In this document: in pieces, positions 18,057 to 27,534 of the stretch
Layout: each line of letters begins with the position of its first letter
Position numbering within the stretch: position 1 is the stretch's first letter
NCBI RefSeq assembly: GCF_002995745.1
Contig: NZ_PVXQ01000011.1
Location: 26,133-90,132, forward strand
Length of the DNA: 64,000 bases
Reading direction: 5' to 3'
From: Clostridium vincentii
Lineage (GTDB): Bacteria > Bacillota > Clostridia > Clostridiales > Clostridiaceae
Notes under the pieces: generated by a model
What the model saw: only the letters and a program-made list of their open reading frames with translations
The model's database searches: none
Told to the model about the DNA's origin: nothing
Made by a program: the position numbers and the translations under genes

Positions 18057-19154
18057 ATGAAATTAGGAATTGTAGGATTACCAAACGTAGGTAAGAGCAC
18101 TTTGTTTAATGCAATAACAAAGGCAGGAGCTGAATCAGCAAATTATCCGTTCTGTACAATTGAACCAAATGTTGGTGTTGTATCTGTACCGGATAAGAGA
18201 TTAGAGGTACTAAAACAAATTTATACCTCAAAAAAAAGTATTTATACTTCAATTGAATTTTATGATATAGCAGGATTAGTTAAAGGAGCTTCTAAAGGTG
18301 AAGGTTTAGGAAATAAATTTTTAGCACATATTAGAGAAGTTGAATCAATTGTTCACGTTGTAAGATGTTTTGATGATGGAAATATTATTCATGTTGAAGG
18401 GTCAGTTGATCCGATAAGGGATATTGAAATAATAACCTTGGAACTTATATTCTCTGATATAGAGGTTATTGAAAGAAGAATGGAAAAGTCAGTTAAGCTT
18501 GCAAGATCCGGAGATAAGGTTGCAAAGTTTGAATATGATTTAATGGAAAGATTAAAAGCTCAGTTAGAGGATAATCTTCCTATTAGAACATTAGAAGTTA
18601 CTGATGAGGAAGCTATATTTATTAGAAGCTTATTTTTAATTACTTCAAAACCTGTATTATATGCATGTAATATTTCAGAAGATGATTTAATGAGTGGAGA
18701 ACCAGATAATAAGTATGTTAAAACAGTAATGGAATACGCTAAAAAAGAAGACTCAGGAGTTATGATAGTTTGTGCTAAACTTGAAGAGGAATTATCGGGT
18801 CTTGAAGATGAAGAGAAGTCAGAAATGTTAAATGAATATGGATTAGAGGAATCAGGACTGGATAAACTTATAGAAGAATCTTACAAATTACTAGGTCTTA
18901 TGAGCTATTTAACTGCAGGTGTTCAAGAAATTAGGGCTTGGACAATTAAACAAGGAACTAAAGCTCCAGCAGCTGCAGGAAAAATTCATTCTGATATAGA
19001 AAGAGGATTTATTAGAGCTGAGGTTGTAAGTTATGATGATTTAGTAGCTTGCGGCTCAGAAGCAAAGGCTAAAGAAAAAGGTCTTTTTAGACTTGAAGGA
19101 AAAGAATATATTATGAAAGACGGAGACGTTGTAAACTTTAGATTTAACGTATAG
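18057..19154 (+). CDS. ychF: Redox-regulated ATPase YchF (Obg family)
   Basis: Start ATG 18057 is preferred over the in-frame ATG at 18048 because AAAGGAA at 18042-18048 would overlap the latter. The 365-residue length is exactly typical. G1 loop GLPNVGKS is at residues 7-14, followed by the G3-like YDIAGLVKGASKGEGLGNKF. The usual NKxD specificity motif is replaced (CNISE), as in all YchF proteins, which prefer ATP. A C-terminal TGS domain includes the RGFIRAEV segment. YchF binds ribosomes and modulates stress responses. Single-gene unit with its own promoter and terminator. Confidence 0.97.
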   Translation: MKLGIVGLPNVGKSTLFNAITKAGAESANYPFCTIEPNVGVVSVPDKRLEVLKQIYTSKKSIYTSIEFYDIAGLVKGASKGEGLGNKFLAHIREVESIVHVVRCFDDGNIIHVEGSVDPIRDIEIITLELIFSDIEVIERRMEKSVKLARSGDKVAKFEYDLMERLKAQLEDNLPIRTLEVTDEEAIFIRSLFLITSKPVLYACNISEDDLMSGEPDNKYVKTVMEYAKKEDSGVMIVCAKLEEELSGLEDEEKSEMLNEYGLEESGLDKLIEESYKLLGLMSYLTAGVQEIRAWTIKQGTKAPAAAGKIHSDIERGFIRAEVVSYDDLVACGSEAKAKEKGLFRLEGKEYIMKDGDVVNFRFNV

Positions 19155-19168
19155 TATTATATATTTTA

Positions 19169-19201
19169 AAAGACGGCAGTACACTGCCGTCTTTCTTTTT
19201 T
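19169..19201 (+). terminator. Rho-independent terminator after ychF
   Basis: AAAGACGGCAGT (19169-19180) pairs perfectly with ACTGCCGTCTTT (19183-19194) and is followed by a T run. Confidence 0.93.
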
Positions 19202-19300
19202 ACTATTTTTACAGGACTAAAGTCACAACTTTAAGTTTTTAAAGGAAATATTACCTTTTAATAAAGGAGATTTTTAAATTTTAACGAATTTAAGTATTAA

Positions 19301-19340
19301 AGTGGTTAGAAGTGGAGTAAAGTGGTACATAGTAGAGTAA
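19301..19340 (+). promoter_or_regulatory. MraZ operator: 10-bp-spaced AGTGG repeats
   Basis: AGTGG begins at 19301, 19311 and 19321, with a variant AGTAG at 19331, an exact 10-base period over four units ending 24 bases before the mraZ start. MraZ proteins bind tandem GTGG- or TGGG-type boxes spaced by one helical turn in front of their own gene. The array directly abuts TATTAA (19295-19300), a weak -10 candidate, so binding would block initiation or early elongation and repress the whole cluster. Confidence 0.85.
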
Positions 19341-19364
19341 AAGTATATAGGAGGGGTAAATTTT

Positions 19365-19793
19365 ATGCTAATAGGTGAATATCAACATGCGTTAGATATT
19401 AAAAATAGAATTATTGTCCCCTCCAAGCTTAGAGAAGATCTTGGAAATAACTTTGTTATGACCAAAGGCTTAGATGGCTGCTTATATGCTTATCCACTAG
19501 AAGAATGGAAAAATTTGCAAGAAAAACTTAAAATGCTACCTCTATCTAACAAGGATGCAAGAGCTTTTGTAAGATTCTTTTTTGCAGGAGCTTGTGAAGT
19601 AGAAATGGACAAGCAAGGTAGAGGATTAATTCCACAGAATTTAAGAGAATATGCTGGGATAGAAAAGGAAATAGTAAGTATAGGTGTCTTAACAAGAGTA
19701 GAAATATGGAGTAAGGAAAAGTGGAAAAATTATAACGAATCAAATGTAGATTACCAATTAATTGCAGAAAAAATGAGTGATTTAGGAATATAA
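19365..19793 (+). CDS. mraZ: Transcriptional regulator MraZ
   Basis: A 142-residue protein with two AbrB-like SpoVT/MazE half-domains; each carries the family DxKxR-type signature, seen here as [16 protein letters not shown] (residues about 10-25) and [16 protein letters not shown] (about 79-94). MraZ forms a ring-shaped oligomer that represses the division and cell wall cluster by binding repeats in front of its own gene; such repeats are present at 19301-19340. AGGAGGGG precedes the ATG. It is first in the dcw operon, with rsmH 12 bases downstream. Confidence 0.97.
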   Translation: MLIGEYQHALDIKNRIIVPSKLREDLGNNFVMTKGLDGCLYAYPLEEWKNLQEKLKMLPLSNKDARAFVRFFFAGACEVEMDKQGRGLIPQNLREYAGIEKEIVSIGVLTRVEIWSKEKWKNYNESNVDYQLIAEKMSDLGI

Positions 19794-19805
19794 GGAGATT
19801 TTAAT

Positions 19806-20738
19806 ATGGAATTTAAACATATACCAGTTTTGCTTAATGAATGTCTTCAAGGACTAGATATAAAAGAAAATGGGATTTATGTTGATTGCACCCTTGGAGG
19901 GGCAGGACATTCATCTCACCTATTAAAAAATCTGTCTAAAGAGGGAATGCTAATCGGCATAGATCAGGATAAGGATGCTTTAAAAGCAGCAACAGAAAGG
20001 CTTAAAGATTATAAAAACGTACAATTTGTACATAATAACTTTTATAATATAGAAGATATTTTAGACACTTTAGATATACCGAAAGTTGACGGTATATTAA
20101 TGGACCTAGGTGTTTCTTCATATCAGTTAGATCAAGGTGAGAGAGGGTTTAGTTATATGAAGGATGCTCCTCTAGATATGAGAATGGATAGAGATAACAA
20201 ATTTTTAGCCTACGATGTAGTAAATAATTATACTTTTGATGAATTACTAAAAATTATAAGAAATTATGGAGAAGAAAAATTCGCGAAAAGAGTTGCAACA
20301 TTTATTGTAGATAGAAGGGTGAATAAGCCTATTGAAACTACTCTTCAACTAGTGGACATAATAAAAGCAGCAATACCGGCGAAGGCTAGACGTGAAGGAC
20401 CTCATCCGGCTAAGAGAACATTTCAAGCTATACGAATAGAAGTTAACAGTGAATTGACAATATTAAATAAGACCATAGAAGATGGCGTAAATAAACTTAA
20501 AAAGGGTGGCCGTATGGCTATTATAACTTTTCATTCTTTAGAAGATAGGATTGTAAAACTTAAATTTAGAGAGTTAGCTGACCCATGTACATGTCCAAAA
20601 GAATTCCCTATTTGTGCTTGTGGAAAAGAACCCCTGGTTAGGTTGATAAAAAGAAAAGCCATTGAACCAACTGAGGAAGAAGTTGAGATAAATCCAAGGA
20701 GTAGAAGTGCTAAATTAAGAGTTATAGAGAGAATATAG
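19806..20738 (+). CDS. rsmH: 16S rRNA (cytosine-1402-N4)-methyltransferase RsmH
   Basis: A 310-residue SAM-dependent methyltransferase with the expected motifs: [15 protein letters not shown] for cofactor binding, [19 protein letters not shown], and the C-terminal HSLEDRIVK. It methylates C1402 in the decoding centre of 16S rRNA. The four cysteines in [13 protein letters not shown] near residue 275 are typical of the family. AAGGAGATTTTAAT precedes the start. Standard second gene of the dcw cluster. Confidence 0.97.
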   Translation: MEFKHIPVLLNECLQGLDIKENGIYVDCTLGGAGHSSHLLKNLSKEGMLIGIDQDKDALKAATERLKDYKNVQFVHNNFYNIEDILDTLDIPKVDGILMDLGVSSYQLDQGERGFSYMKDAPLDMRMDRDNKFLAYDVVNNYTFDELLKIIRNYGEEKFAKRVATFIVDRRVNKPIETTLQLVDIIKAAIPAKARREGPHPAKRTFQAIRIEVNSELTILNKTIEDGVNKLKKGGRMAIITFHSLEDRIVKLKFRELADPCTCPKEFPICACGKEPLVRLIKRKAIEPTEEEVEINPRSRSAKLRVIERI

Positions 20739-20772
20739 AGAATAGTTATAAATAAGCTGGAGTGTGAATATT

Positions 20773-21222
20773 ATGGTAGTAAAAGAATTTGAGTATGAAC
20801 ATGAATATGTAAACGGGAATACAGTTGTAAAACCTCAAAGAAGAAGTGAGGATACAGATAAGAAAAAGTATGAGGAATTACAGCGTTCAAAAAGAGAAAG
20901 AAATAAGAAGAGAAAAGAAGAAAAGAAAAGAAGACATGGAATTCTTCAAATAACAGCTTTTTTATTCGTTGTAGGAATGGTTATTATAGTTAGAGATAAT
21001 AATGTGTATAGCATGCAAAAAGAACTTACTACTATAAAGAGTGAAATTAAGGTTGTACAGGATGACAATGAATCTTTAAGAGTAGACCTTTTAAAAGTAT
21101 CATCTTTAGATAATATAAAAACAAACGCAGAAAAAAGACTAGGGATGGTTCCAGCAACAAAAGAGAATACAATTCAAATTGAGTTACCTAATAAATATTT
21201 TGATAGTATAGAAAATAAATAA
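20773..21222 (+). CDS. ftsL: FtsL-like cell division protein
   Basis: ATG 20773 is chosen (GGAG at 20759-20762); the in-frame GTG at 20764 has no room for a site. The 149-residue protein has a highly basic cytoplasmic part with runs of Lys/Arg (about residues 25-58), one membrane segment (about 60-77), and an extracellular coiled coil. This bitopic layout, and its place between rsmH and a class B PBP gene, match FtsL, which forms the FtsQLB (DivIB-FtsL-DivIC) subcomplex that activates septal peptidoglycan synthesis. Primary sequence conservation in FtsL is low, so the call rests on topology and position. Confidence 0.82.
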   Translation: MVVKEFEYEHEYVNGNTVVKPQRRSEDTDKKKYEELQRSKRERNKKRKEEKKRRHGILQITAFLFVVGMVIIVRDNNVYSMQKELTTIKSEIKVVQDDNESLRVDLLKVSSLDNIKTNAEKRLGMVPATKENTIQIELPNKYFDSIENK

Positions 21223-21261
21223 TCACATAGGAAAAATAGAACTATTGGGTCTAAAATTAAT

Positions 21262-21287
21262 GGGTGCGCTAGATTAAAAGTGCATCC
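21262..21287 (+). other. Hairpin between ftsL and the PBP gene
   Basis: GGGTGCGCT (21262-21270) can pair with AGTGCATCC (21279-21287), including two G-U pairs, over an 8-base loop. There is no T run, so it is not a standard terminator. It lies 40 bases before the GTG start and may affect mRNA processing; function unknown. Confidence 0.35.
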
Positions 21288-21328
21288 TAAGTTCGTTTAT
21301 TAAACAATATATACGGGGGAGTTTCAGG

Positions 21329-23533
21329 GTGAAAAAAGATATTTTTAGAGATCGGTCAAAAATGAAGAAGAGAATGAGTTTAGCCTTGGTTACTATAATT
21401 AGTTTGTTATTTATACTGACATTAAGATTGGCATATATAATGATTGTAAAACAAAGTGAATATTCTGCTATGGCAGAAGAACAATGGACAAGTGAAGTGA
21501 AAATTGATGCAAAAAGAGGGAGAATATTAGATAGAAATGGTGTAGAATTAGCGATTTCAGCAAATGTTTATAGAATAGATTTTGATTTAAATTCAATTAG
21601 AAAATATTTAGAGACTGAAGGTGCAACCTATACAACTACAGCGCAGCTTGCACCAGTAATAGCAAATGCAGTTGGAATGGAAGAGGCAGCTGTCTTGAAA
21701 AAGTTAGATGCAAAATTACCAAGTGGAGCACAAGCCGGATCAGCTACATTAATAAGAAGAATAGAAAAAGCTGCTTCAGATAATGTGAAAAAACTTAGTA
21801 TATCTGGAATAATTATTTCTCCAGATACAAAGAGATATTATCCAAATGCTAATTTTTTATCTCATACACTTGGAAGTACAAACATAGATGGACAAGGATT
21901 AACTGGTATAGAACTTGAGTATAATTCGGAATTATCAGGAACTCCAGGCATGAAAATTGCAGAATTAGATAGCAAAAGTGGAGATTTACCATATACAATA
22001 TCTCAATATACGGCTCCTGTTGATGGAAAGGATGTTACTTTAACTATTGATGAAAATATACAGTTTTTTGCAGAAAAAGTAGCAACCCAAGCACAAGTTG
22101 ATCAAAAGGCTAAGGCAGTATCGGTACTTGTAACTGATCCTAAAACTGGAGAAATATTAGCTATGGTTAATAAACCAGATTTTGATCCAAATACCCCGTA
22201 TGATGGTATTCAAAATTTTGAAGGTGCTAATGATGGAGAAAAACTTCAAAAAATGTGGAGAAATAGATTAGTAAATGATACCTTTGAGCCTGGATCTATT
22301 TTTAAAGTTATAACAGGAATAACTGCTTTGGAAGAAGGATTAGTTTCACCAGAGGATACCTTTGTTTGTAATGGAAGCCTAACCTTTGGAAATAGAGTAA
22401 TTAAATGTTGGAAACCACAAGGTCATGGTACCCAACATTTTGAAGACATATTTCAAAATTCGTGTAATGTTGCTTTTATGCAGTTAGGCGAAAAAATTGG
22501 TAAGGAAAAGTTATGCGAATACATTGCAAAATTCGGATTCGGTAAAGTTAGTGGAATAGATTTGCCCGGAGAAGCTAAAGGTATAGTTAAAAGCCCTGAA
22601 AATATTTCACAAACAGATTTAGCGACTATAGCTTTTGGTCAAACAAATACAGTTAATTCAGTTCAATTTATGGCAGCTTTTAATGCAATAGCTAATGGAG
22701 GCTCATTAATACAACCTCATGTAATGAAAGATACAACTCATAAGGATGAAAATGGAACTGTTGTTGTAGATAGTAGTTTTGATGCAACAACTACAGAGGT
22801 AGCATCAAAGGAAAAAACAGCAGAACTTAGAACTTATTTAGAAAGAGTTGTTACAGGAGGATCGGGAGTATCTACATTTATAGAAGGTTATCATATTGGT
22901 GGTAAAACAGGAACTGCACAAAAGGTTAATCCTGAAAATGGTACTTATGAAGCAAATAAATATATTTCATCTTTTGTTGGAATGGCACCTGTTGATGATC
23001 CTAAAGTAACTATTTTAATTACTGTTGATGAACCGAGTAATGGAGCATACTATGCTAGTCAAGTCAGTGCTCCTTATGCTAAGATGTTATTTACAGATAT
23101 ATTTAATTACATGGAAGGAAAATTTTCAGCAGAGACTGCTAATTCTATAGTTAAAGATGTTGTTATTCCAGAAGTAAGAGGTATGACAATAGAAAATGCT
23201 AAAAAGATTCTTAAGGACTTAAAACTTGAAGCAGAATTAGTTGGAGAAGGAGATGTAGTGAAGACTATTAAACCATATCCTGGATATACTGTAAAAGAGG
23301 GTTCGAAGATAAGTTTATATGGAAATTTAGATGGTGGAAGTATAACAAGTGTTGTAATGCCAGATTTGCAAGGGTATTCAACAGAAGCATCAGCAAACTT
23401 ACTTAAATCATTGGGTCTTAAATATACAGTTAGTGGAACTGGACTTGTGTCTACCCAAAGCATACCTGCAGGGGAAGTAATTACAAAGGAAACAGCAATA
23501 AAATTAGAATTAAGTATTGATTATAAGGATTAA
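21329..23533 (+). CDS. spoVD: Class B penicillin-binding protein (PBP2B/SpoVD type) with two PASTA domains
   Basis: A 734-residue bitopic transpeptidase starting at GTG 21329 after GGGGGAG. One N-terminal membrane anchor is followed by the PBP dimerisation region (KRGRILDRNG) and the transpeptidase domain with SIFK (catalytic Ser323, Lys326), SCN (378-380) and KTG (526-528). Two PASTA domains follow at about 612-668 and 675-731. It cross-links septal or cortex peptidoglycan with its SEDS partner encoded downstream. Clostridia usually annotate this position spoVD; B. subtilis SpoVD has one PASTA and PBP2B two, so the vegetative PBP2B role is equally possible here. Confidence 0.9.
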   Translation: MKKDIFRDRSKMKKRMSLALVTIISLLFILTLRLAYIMIVKQSEYSAMAEEQWTSEVKIDAKRGRILDRNGVELAISANVYRIDFDLNSIRKYLETEGATYTTTAQLAPVIANAVGMEEAAVLKKLDAKLPSGAQAGSATLIRRIEKAASDNVKKLSISGIIISPDTKRYYPNANFLSHTLGSTNIDGQGLTGIELEYNSELSGTPGMKIAELDSKSGDLPYTISQYTAPVDGKDVTLTIDENIQFFAEKVATQAQVDQKAKAVSVLVTDPKTGEILAMVNKPDFDPNTPYDGIQNFEGANDGEKLQKMWRNRLVNDTFEPGSIFKVITGITALEEGLVSPEDTFVCNGSLTFGNRVIKCWKPQGHGTQHFEDIFQNSCNVAFMQLGEKIGKEKLCEYIAKFGFGKVSGIDLPGEAKGIVKSPENISQTDLATIAFGQTNTVNSVQFMAAFNAIANGGSLIQPHVMKDTTHKDENGTVVVDSSFDATTTEVASKEKTAELRTYLERVVTGGSGVSTFIEGYHIGGKTGTAQKVNPENGTYEANKYISSFVGMAPVDDPKVTILITVDEPSNGAYYASQVSAPYAKMLFTDIFNYMEGKFSAETANSIVKDVVIPEVRGMTIENAKKILKDLKLEAELVGEGDVVKTIKPYPGYTVKEGSKISLYGNLDGGSITSVVMPDLQGYSTEASANLLKSLGLKYTVSGTGLVSTQSIPAGEVITKETAIKLELSIDYKD

Positions 23534-23576
23534 TTCTAATTAAGTTATAAAATAATTATGATTTTGAGGTGACAAT

Positions 23577-25034
23577 ATGATTCTAAAGGAATTATTAAAA
23601 GAAATAGATTATGAAATAATACAAGGAACAGATAGTATTGATATAAAAGAAGTAAACTATGACAGTAGAGGTGTTAATGACGGAAATCTTTTTGTATGTA
23701 TTAAGGGATTTAAAGTAGATGGACATAAATATGTAGAGGCTTCCGTTGAAAAGGGTGCAATAGCTATTGTCTGTGAAGATAGTATTGATTGCAGTGACGC
23801 TAATATTACAATAATTAAAGTTAAGGACAGTAGGAAGGCATTAGCAATAATCGGATGTAACTTTTATGATAACTCAAGTAAAAAAATGAAAGTAATTGGG
23901 GTTACTGGAACTAATGGTAAGACAACTACAGCCATAATGATAAAAACTATACTTGAAAAAGAAGGTAAAAAGGTTGGACTTGTTGGAACCATAGCTAATT
24001 ATATAGGTGATGAAAAGTTGGATACAGAACGAACTACTCCTGAATCCTTTGAATTACAAAAATTATTTTCAGAAATGGTAGCTAAGGGCTGTGAATATTG
24101 TGTAATGGAAGTTTCATCCCACTCATTAGCATTAGATAGAGTATATGGAGTAGAATTTCAAGCCGGTATATTCACAAATATAACTAGGGATCATTTAGAT
24201 TTTCATAAGACTTTCGAAAATTATTATGCTGAGAAGTTTAAGCTTTTTGAAAGAAGTGGATTAAGTGTTGTTAATATTGACGATAATTATGGTAGAGATG
24301 TTGTACGCGATCTTAAAAGTGAAGGAAAAGAAAATATAGTAACTTATTCAATAAAGGAAGAGAGCAATTTTAAAGCTTATGATGAGATATTTGGAAGTGA
24401 ACATATAAAATTTAAGCTGAAGTTGGCTAACGAAGAGGAATTTATAGTGGGACTTCCTGGAGAGTTTAATATTTATAACTCTCTTGGGGCGATAGCTACT
24501 ATGTATAAGCTTGGAATATCATTAGATAGCATAAAAAAAGGAATTGAAGAAGTTGTTGTTGCAGGAAGATGTGAAATGGTGGGGAAAAGGTATCACTTGC
24601 CTTACACTATAATTATTGATTATGCACATACTCCAGACGGATTGGAAAATATCTTAAGAACAGCTAAAGGATTCACAAAAAATAGATTGATTTCTATATT
24701 TGGTTGTGGTGGAGATCGTGATAAAGTGAAGAGGCCACAGATGGGGAAAATAGGAGTAGACTTATCAGATATAGCAATAGTTACATCTGATAATCCTAGG
24801 ACAGAAAAGCCAAGTATAATAATTAAAGATATTCTTAAAGGTATTGATAAGGATAATTATCAGGTTATAGAAAATAGAAAAGAAGCTATAAAAAAAGCAA
24901 TAGAAATAGCTGAGGCTGGAGATGTAATTGTAATTGCAGGTAAAGGTCATGAAACCTATCAAGTCATTAGTACAGGTAAAATACATTTTGATGAAAGAGA
25001 AATAGTAGAAGAAATATTAAATGCTAAAAGATAG
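23577..25034 (+). CDS. murE: UDP-MurNAc-L-Ala-D-Glu ligase MurE, probably meso-diaminopimelate-adding
   Basis: A 485-residue cytoplasmic Mur ligase with ATP-binding GTNGKTT at 111-117, the central domain motif TTPESFELQ for UDP-MurNAc-dipeptide, and C-terminal DNPR at 405-408. The DNPR motif contacts meso-diaminopimelate and distinguishes DAP-type from lysine-type MurE, so the wall is predicted to be DAP-type as in most clostridia. GAGGTGAC precedes the ATG. An unusual perfect hairpin lies between this gene and murF. Confidence 0.96.
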   Translation: MILKELLKEIDYEIIQGTDSIDIKEVNYDSRGVNDGNLFVCIKGFKVDGHKYVEASVEKGAIAIVCEDSIDCSDANITIIKVKDSRKALAIIGCNFYDNSSKKMKVIGVTGTNGKTTTAIMIKTILEKEGKKVGLVGTIANYIGDEKLDTERTTPESFELQKLFSEMVAKGCEYCVMEVSSHSLALDRVYGVEFQAGIFTNITRDHLDFHKTFENYYAEKFKLFERSGLSVVNIDDNYGRDVVRDLKSEGKENIVTYSIKEESNFKAYDEIFGSEHIKFKLKLANEEEFIVGLPGEFNIYNSLGAIATMYKLGISLDSIKKGIEEVVVAGRCEMVGKRYHLPYTIIIDYAHTPDGLENILRTAKGFTKNRLISIFGCGGDRDKVKRPQMGKIGVDLSDIAIVTSDNPRTEKPSIIIKDILKGIDKDNYQVIENRKEAIKKAIEIAEAGDVIVIAGKGHETYQVISTGKIHFDEREIVEEILNAKR

Positions 25035-25070
25035 ACAATATTTTTTCTAAAGTAATATTATAATTGGCTG

Positions 25071-25102
25071 TGTGGAATATTGCAGAATAGCAATATTCCA
25101 CA
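25071..25102 (+). repeat. Perfect 13-bp intercistronic hairpin between murE and murF
   Basis: TGTGGAATATTGC (25071-25083) and GCAATATTCCACA (25090-25102) are exact reverse complements around a 6-base loop. No T run follows, so it is not an intrinsic terminator. It lies wholly before the chosen murF start and could mark an RNA processing site, protect one mRNA end, or be a protein-binding dyad. Confidence 0.75.
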
Positions 25103-25139
25103 TATTATTGAAATTATAAATGAAGAGAGAGTGAAAAAG

Positions 25140-26489
25140 TTGGAATTAACTTTCAAAGAACTAGTAAAAGGATTAGAAGGAAAAGTTATTGTAGAAGGTG
25201 ATAATAAATCTTTTAACAATATTTGTACTGATACAAGAAAAATAAAGAATAATAATGTGTTTTTAGCATTAAAGGGTGATAATTTCAACGGCAACTTATA
25301 TGCATGTGAGGCAATTAATAAAGGCGCATCTATTGCTATTGTTGATGAAATTCACTTTAATAAGGATGAAATACAAGGAACAGTAATTAAGGTTAAGAAT
25401 ACTTATATATCTTTACTTAAGTTAGCTAAATTTTATAGAGAAAAATTAGGAATTAAGGTTGTAGGAATTACAGGTTCTACAGGGAAGACTTCAACAAAAG
25501 ACTTAGTTTCAGCTCTTTTAAGCTACAAGTATAAGGTTTTTAAAACTAAGGGCAATTTCAATAATCATATAGGATTACCCCTTATGATATTAAGTTTAGA
25601 TGAGTCTATAGAAGTAGCAGTTTTAGAAATGGGAATGAGTAATCCAGGAGAGATACATGCCCTTGCGGATTGCGCAAGACCTGATATAGCTATTATAACT
25701 AATATAGGGTTATCTCATATTGAAAATTTAAAGACTAAAGAAAATATATTGAAGGCAAAGATGGAAATTACAGATTTCTTTACTAAAGATAATGTCTTGA
25801 TAGTTAATTATGAGGATGAGTATTTAGAAAAAATGAAAGAAGAAAGTTTTAAAATAATCAAAACAGGTTATGGCGGTACTTGTAGATTTAGTGCTGGTAA
25901 TATTATTTTAGAAGAACAGACAACTTCATTTATATTAAAAGACAGTAATGAAAAGCAAGAATTTACATTGCCAATGATTGGAACTCATAATGTTTTAAAT
26001 GCATTACTAGGTATTGCAGCTGCAAGACATCTAGGGGTAAATTATAGTGAAATGAAGAAAGGCTTAAAAAATATTGAGGCTACATCTATGAGGCTAGAAG
26101 TTATTAAGTCTAATGATATGACAATAATTAATGATTGTTACAATGCTAGCCCTGATTCCATGAAGGCAGCTTTAGATGTTCTTAAGAATTATAAAGGTGG
26201 AAGAAAAATAGCCATTTTAGGAACAATGAGAGAACTTGGAGATGAATCATCAAAAGCTCATAGAGATACTGGAGAATATGCGCAGGATAAGGCGGATTTT
26301 TTAGTAACTACAGGAGAATTTAAAGAAGATTATAAAATAGGGTTTAATAAAGAACAGGTTAAAATATATGAGACAAAAAAAGATCTAATAGGAGATTTAT
26401 GTAACTTTACTAAAAAAGATGATGTTATATTAGTTAAGGCATCTAGAGGGATAAGGTTTGAAGAAATAGTAAATAAACTTGTTAATTAG
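25140..26489 (+). CDS. murF: UDP-MurNAc-tripeptide D-alanyl-D-alanine ligase MurF
   Basis: TTG 25140 is the best start because the protein then begins MELTFKELVKGLEGKV, like other MurF proteins. An in-frame GTG at 25131 is an alternative, and a TTG at 25080 would lie inside the hairpin. The 449-residue ligase has ATP loop GITGSTGKTSTKD, the GNFNNHIGLPL segment of the central domain, and NDCYNASPDSMKAAL in the C-terminal half. It adds D-Ala-D-Ala to complete UDP-MurNAc-pentapeptide. The weak start region suggests lower translation than murE or coupling through upstream structure. Confidence 0.94.
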   Translation: MELTFKELVKGLEGKVIVEGDNKSFNNICTDTRKIKNNNVFLALKGDNFNGNLYACEAINKGASIAIVDEIHFNKDEIQGTVIKVKNTYISLLKLAKFYREKLGIKVVGITGSTGKTSTKDLVSALLSYKYKVFKTKGNFNNHIGLPLMILSLDESIEVAVLEMGMSNPGEIHALADCARPDIAIITNIGLSHIENLKTKENILKAKMEITDFFTKDNVLIVNYEDEYLEKMKEESFKIIKTGYGGTCRFSAGNIILEEQTTSFILKDSNEKQEFTLPMIGTHNVLNALLGIAAARHLGVNYSEMKKGLKNIEATSMRLEVIKSNDMTIINDCYNASPDSMKAALDVLKNYKGGRKIAILGTMRELGDESSKAHRDTGEYAQDKADFLVTTGEFKEDYKIGFNKEQVKIYETKKDLIGDLCNFTKKDDVILVKASRGIRFEEIVNKLVN

Positions 26490-26535
26490 TAATAGAAAAA
26501 GGAGGTGAGTTGCCAGAGATTTTTGGCAGTTACTT

Positions 26536-27513
26536 ATGTGGGAATTATTTAGCGGATTTTTTAATATAACAATAGTAATAGCTTTTGTATTGGCATTTAT
26601 ATGCTCGATGGTACTTGGACCAATTATTATACCGGTTCTTCACAAAATGAAATTTGGACAAAATATACGTAAGGAAGGGCCTAAAAGTCATTTAAAAAAA
26701 GCTGGAACACCAACAATAGGTGGATTGATTTTTATACTATCAATAATTATAGTAATGATTGTAATGAAATATAAACTATCTGATGAAGCTATGATAGTAC
26801 TATATGGAATGTTAGCCTTTGGTGTAATTGGATTCTTAGATGATATTCTAAAAATAATTCATAGAGATAATGAGGGACTTAAATCAGGTCAAAAGTTTAT
26901 ATTGCAATTGATTTTTTCAGCCGCAATAGCTTTTTATGGATATAAGTTTATAGGAACATCAATTGCAGTTCCTTTTACAGATATTCAATGGGATTTAGGG
27001 TGGCTATATATTCCGTTTGTAATATTCTATTTTGCAGCTATTACAAATGCAGTAAATCTAACAGATGGGTTAGATGGACTAGCAACATCTGTAACAATAT
27101 TAGTTTTAACCTTTTTTGGCATTGTAGCTTTTAAAATGGGACATTACAGTGTATCTGTATTTGCTATAGGTCTTACTGGAGCATTACTTGGCTTCTTAAA
27201 GTTTAATGCATTTCCTGCCAAGGTATTTATGGGGGATACAGGAGCTTTAGCATTAGGAGGTGCAATTGCATCTATAGTACTCGTTTTAAAAACACCATTT
27301 TTGATAATGATAGTAGGAGGAATATATGTTATTGAAGTTTTATCAGTAATTATACAGGTAACCTCCTTCAAGCTTACTGGAAAGAGGGTATTTAGGATGT
27401 CTCCTATTCATCATCATTTTGAACAGGTAGGATGGCCAGAAGTGAAAATAGTAACTACATTTTCAATTATAACATTTGTTTTATGCATTATAGGGTTCAT
27501 TTCTCTTTATTAA
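26536..27513 (+). CDS. mraY: Phospho-MurNAc-pentapeptide transferase MraY
   Basis: A 325-residue membrane enzyme with about 10 transmembrane segments, making lipid I from UDP-MurNAc-pentapeptide and undecaprenyl phosphate. Conserved parts: [25 protein letters not shown] near the start, FLDDILK with catalytic aspartates, [13 protein letters not shown], and MSPIHHHFE near the C-terminus. The only strong ribosome site, AGGAGGTGAG (26501-26510), lies about 26 bases from the ATG; an inverted repeat TGCCA/TGGCA between them may bring them together. An in-frame GTG at 26506 is inside that site and is unlikely. Confidence 0.96.
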   Translation: MWELFSGFFNITIVIAFVLAFICSMVLGPIIIPVLHKMKFGQNIRKEGPKSHLKKAGTPTIGGLIFILSIIIVMIVMKYKLSDEAMIVLYGMLAFGVIGFLDDILKIIHRDNEGLKSGQKFILQLIFSAAIAFYGYKFIGTSIAVPFTDIQWDLGWLYIPFVIFYFAAITNAVNLTDGLDGLATSVTILVLTFFGIVAFKMGHYSVSVFAIGLTGALLGFLKFNAFPAKVFMGDTGALALGGAIASIVLVLKTPFLIMIVGGIYVIEVLSVIIQVTSFKLTGKRVFRMSPIHHHFEQVGWPEVKIVTTFSIITFVLCIIGFISLY

Positions 27514-27534
27514 TATGTAACGGAGGGGTTATCA

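Noticed and set aside
25080..25139. murF start at TTG 25080
   Set aside because: It would lie inside a perfect hairpin and add 20 residues absent from MurF proteins.
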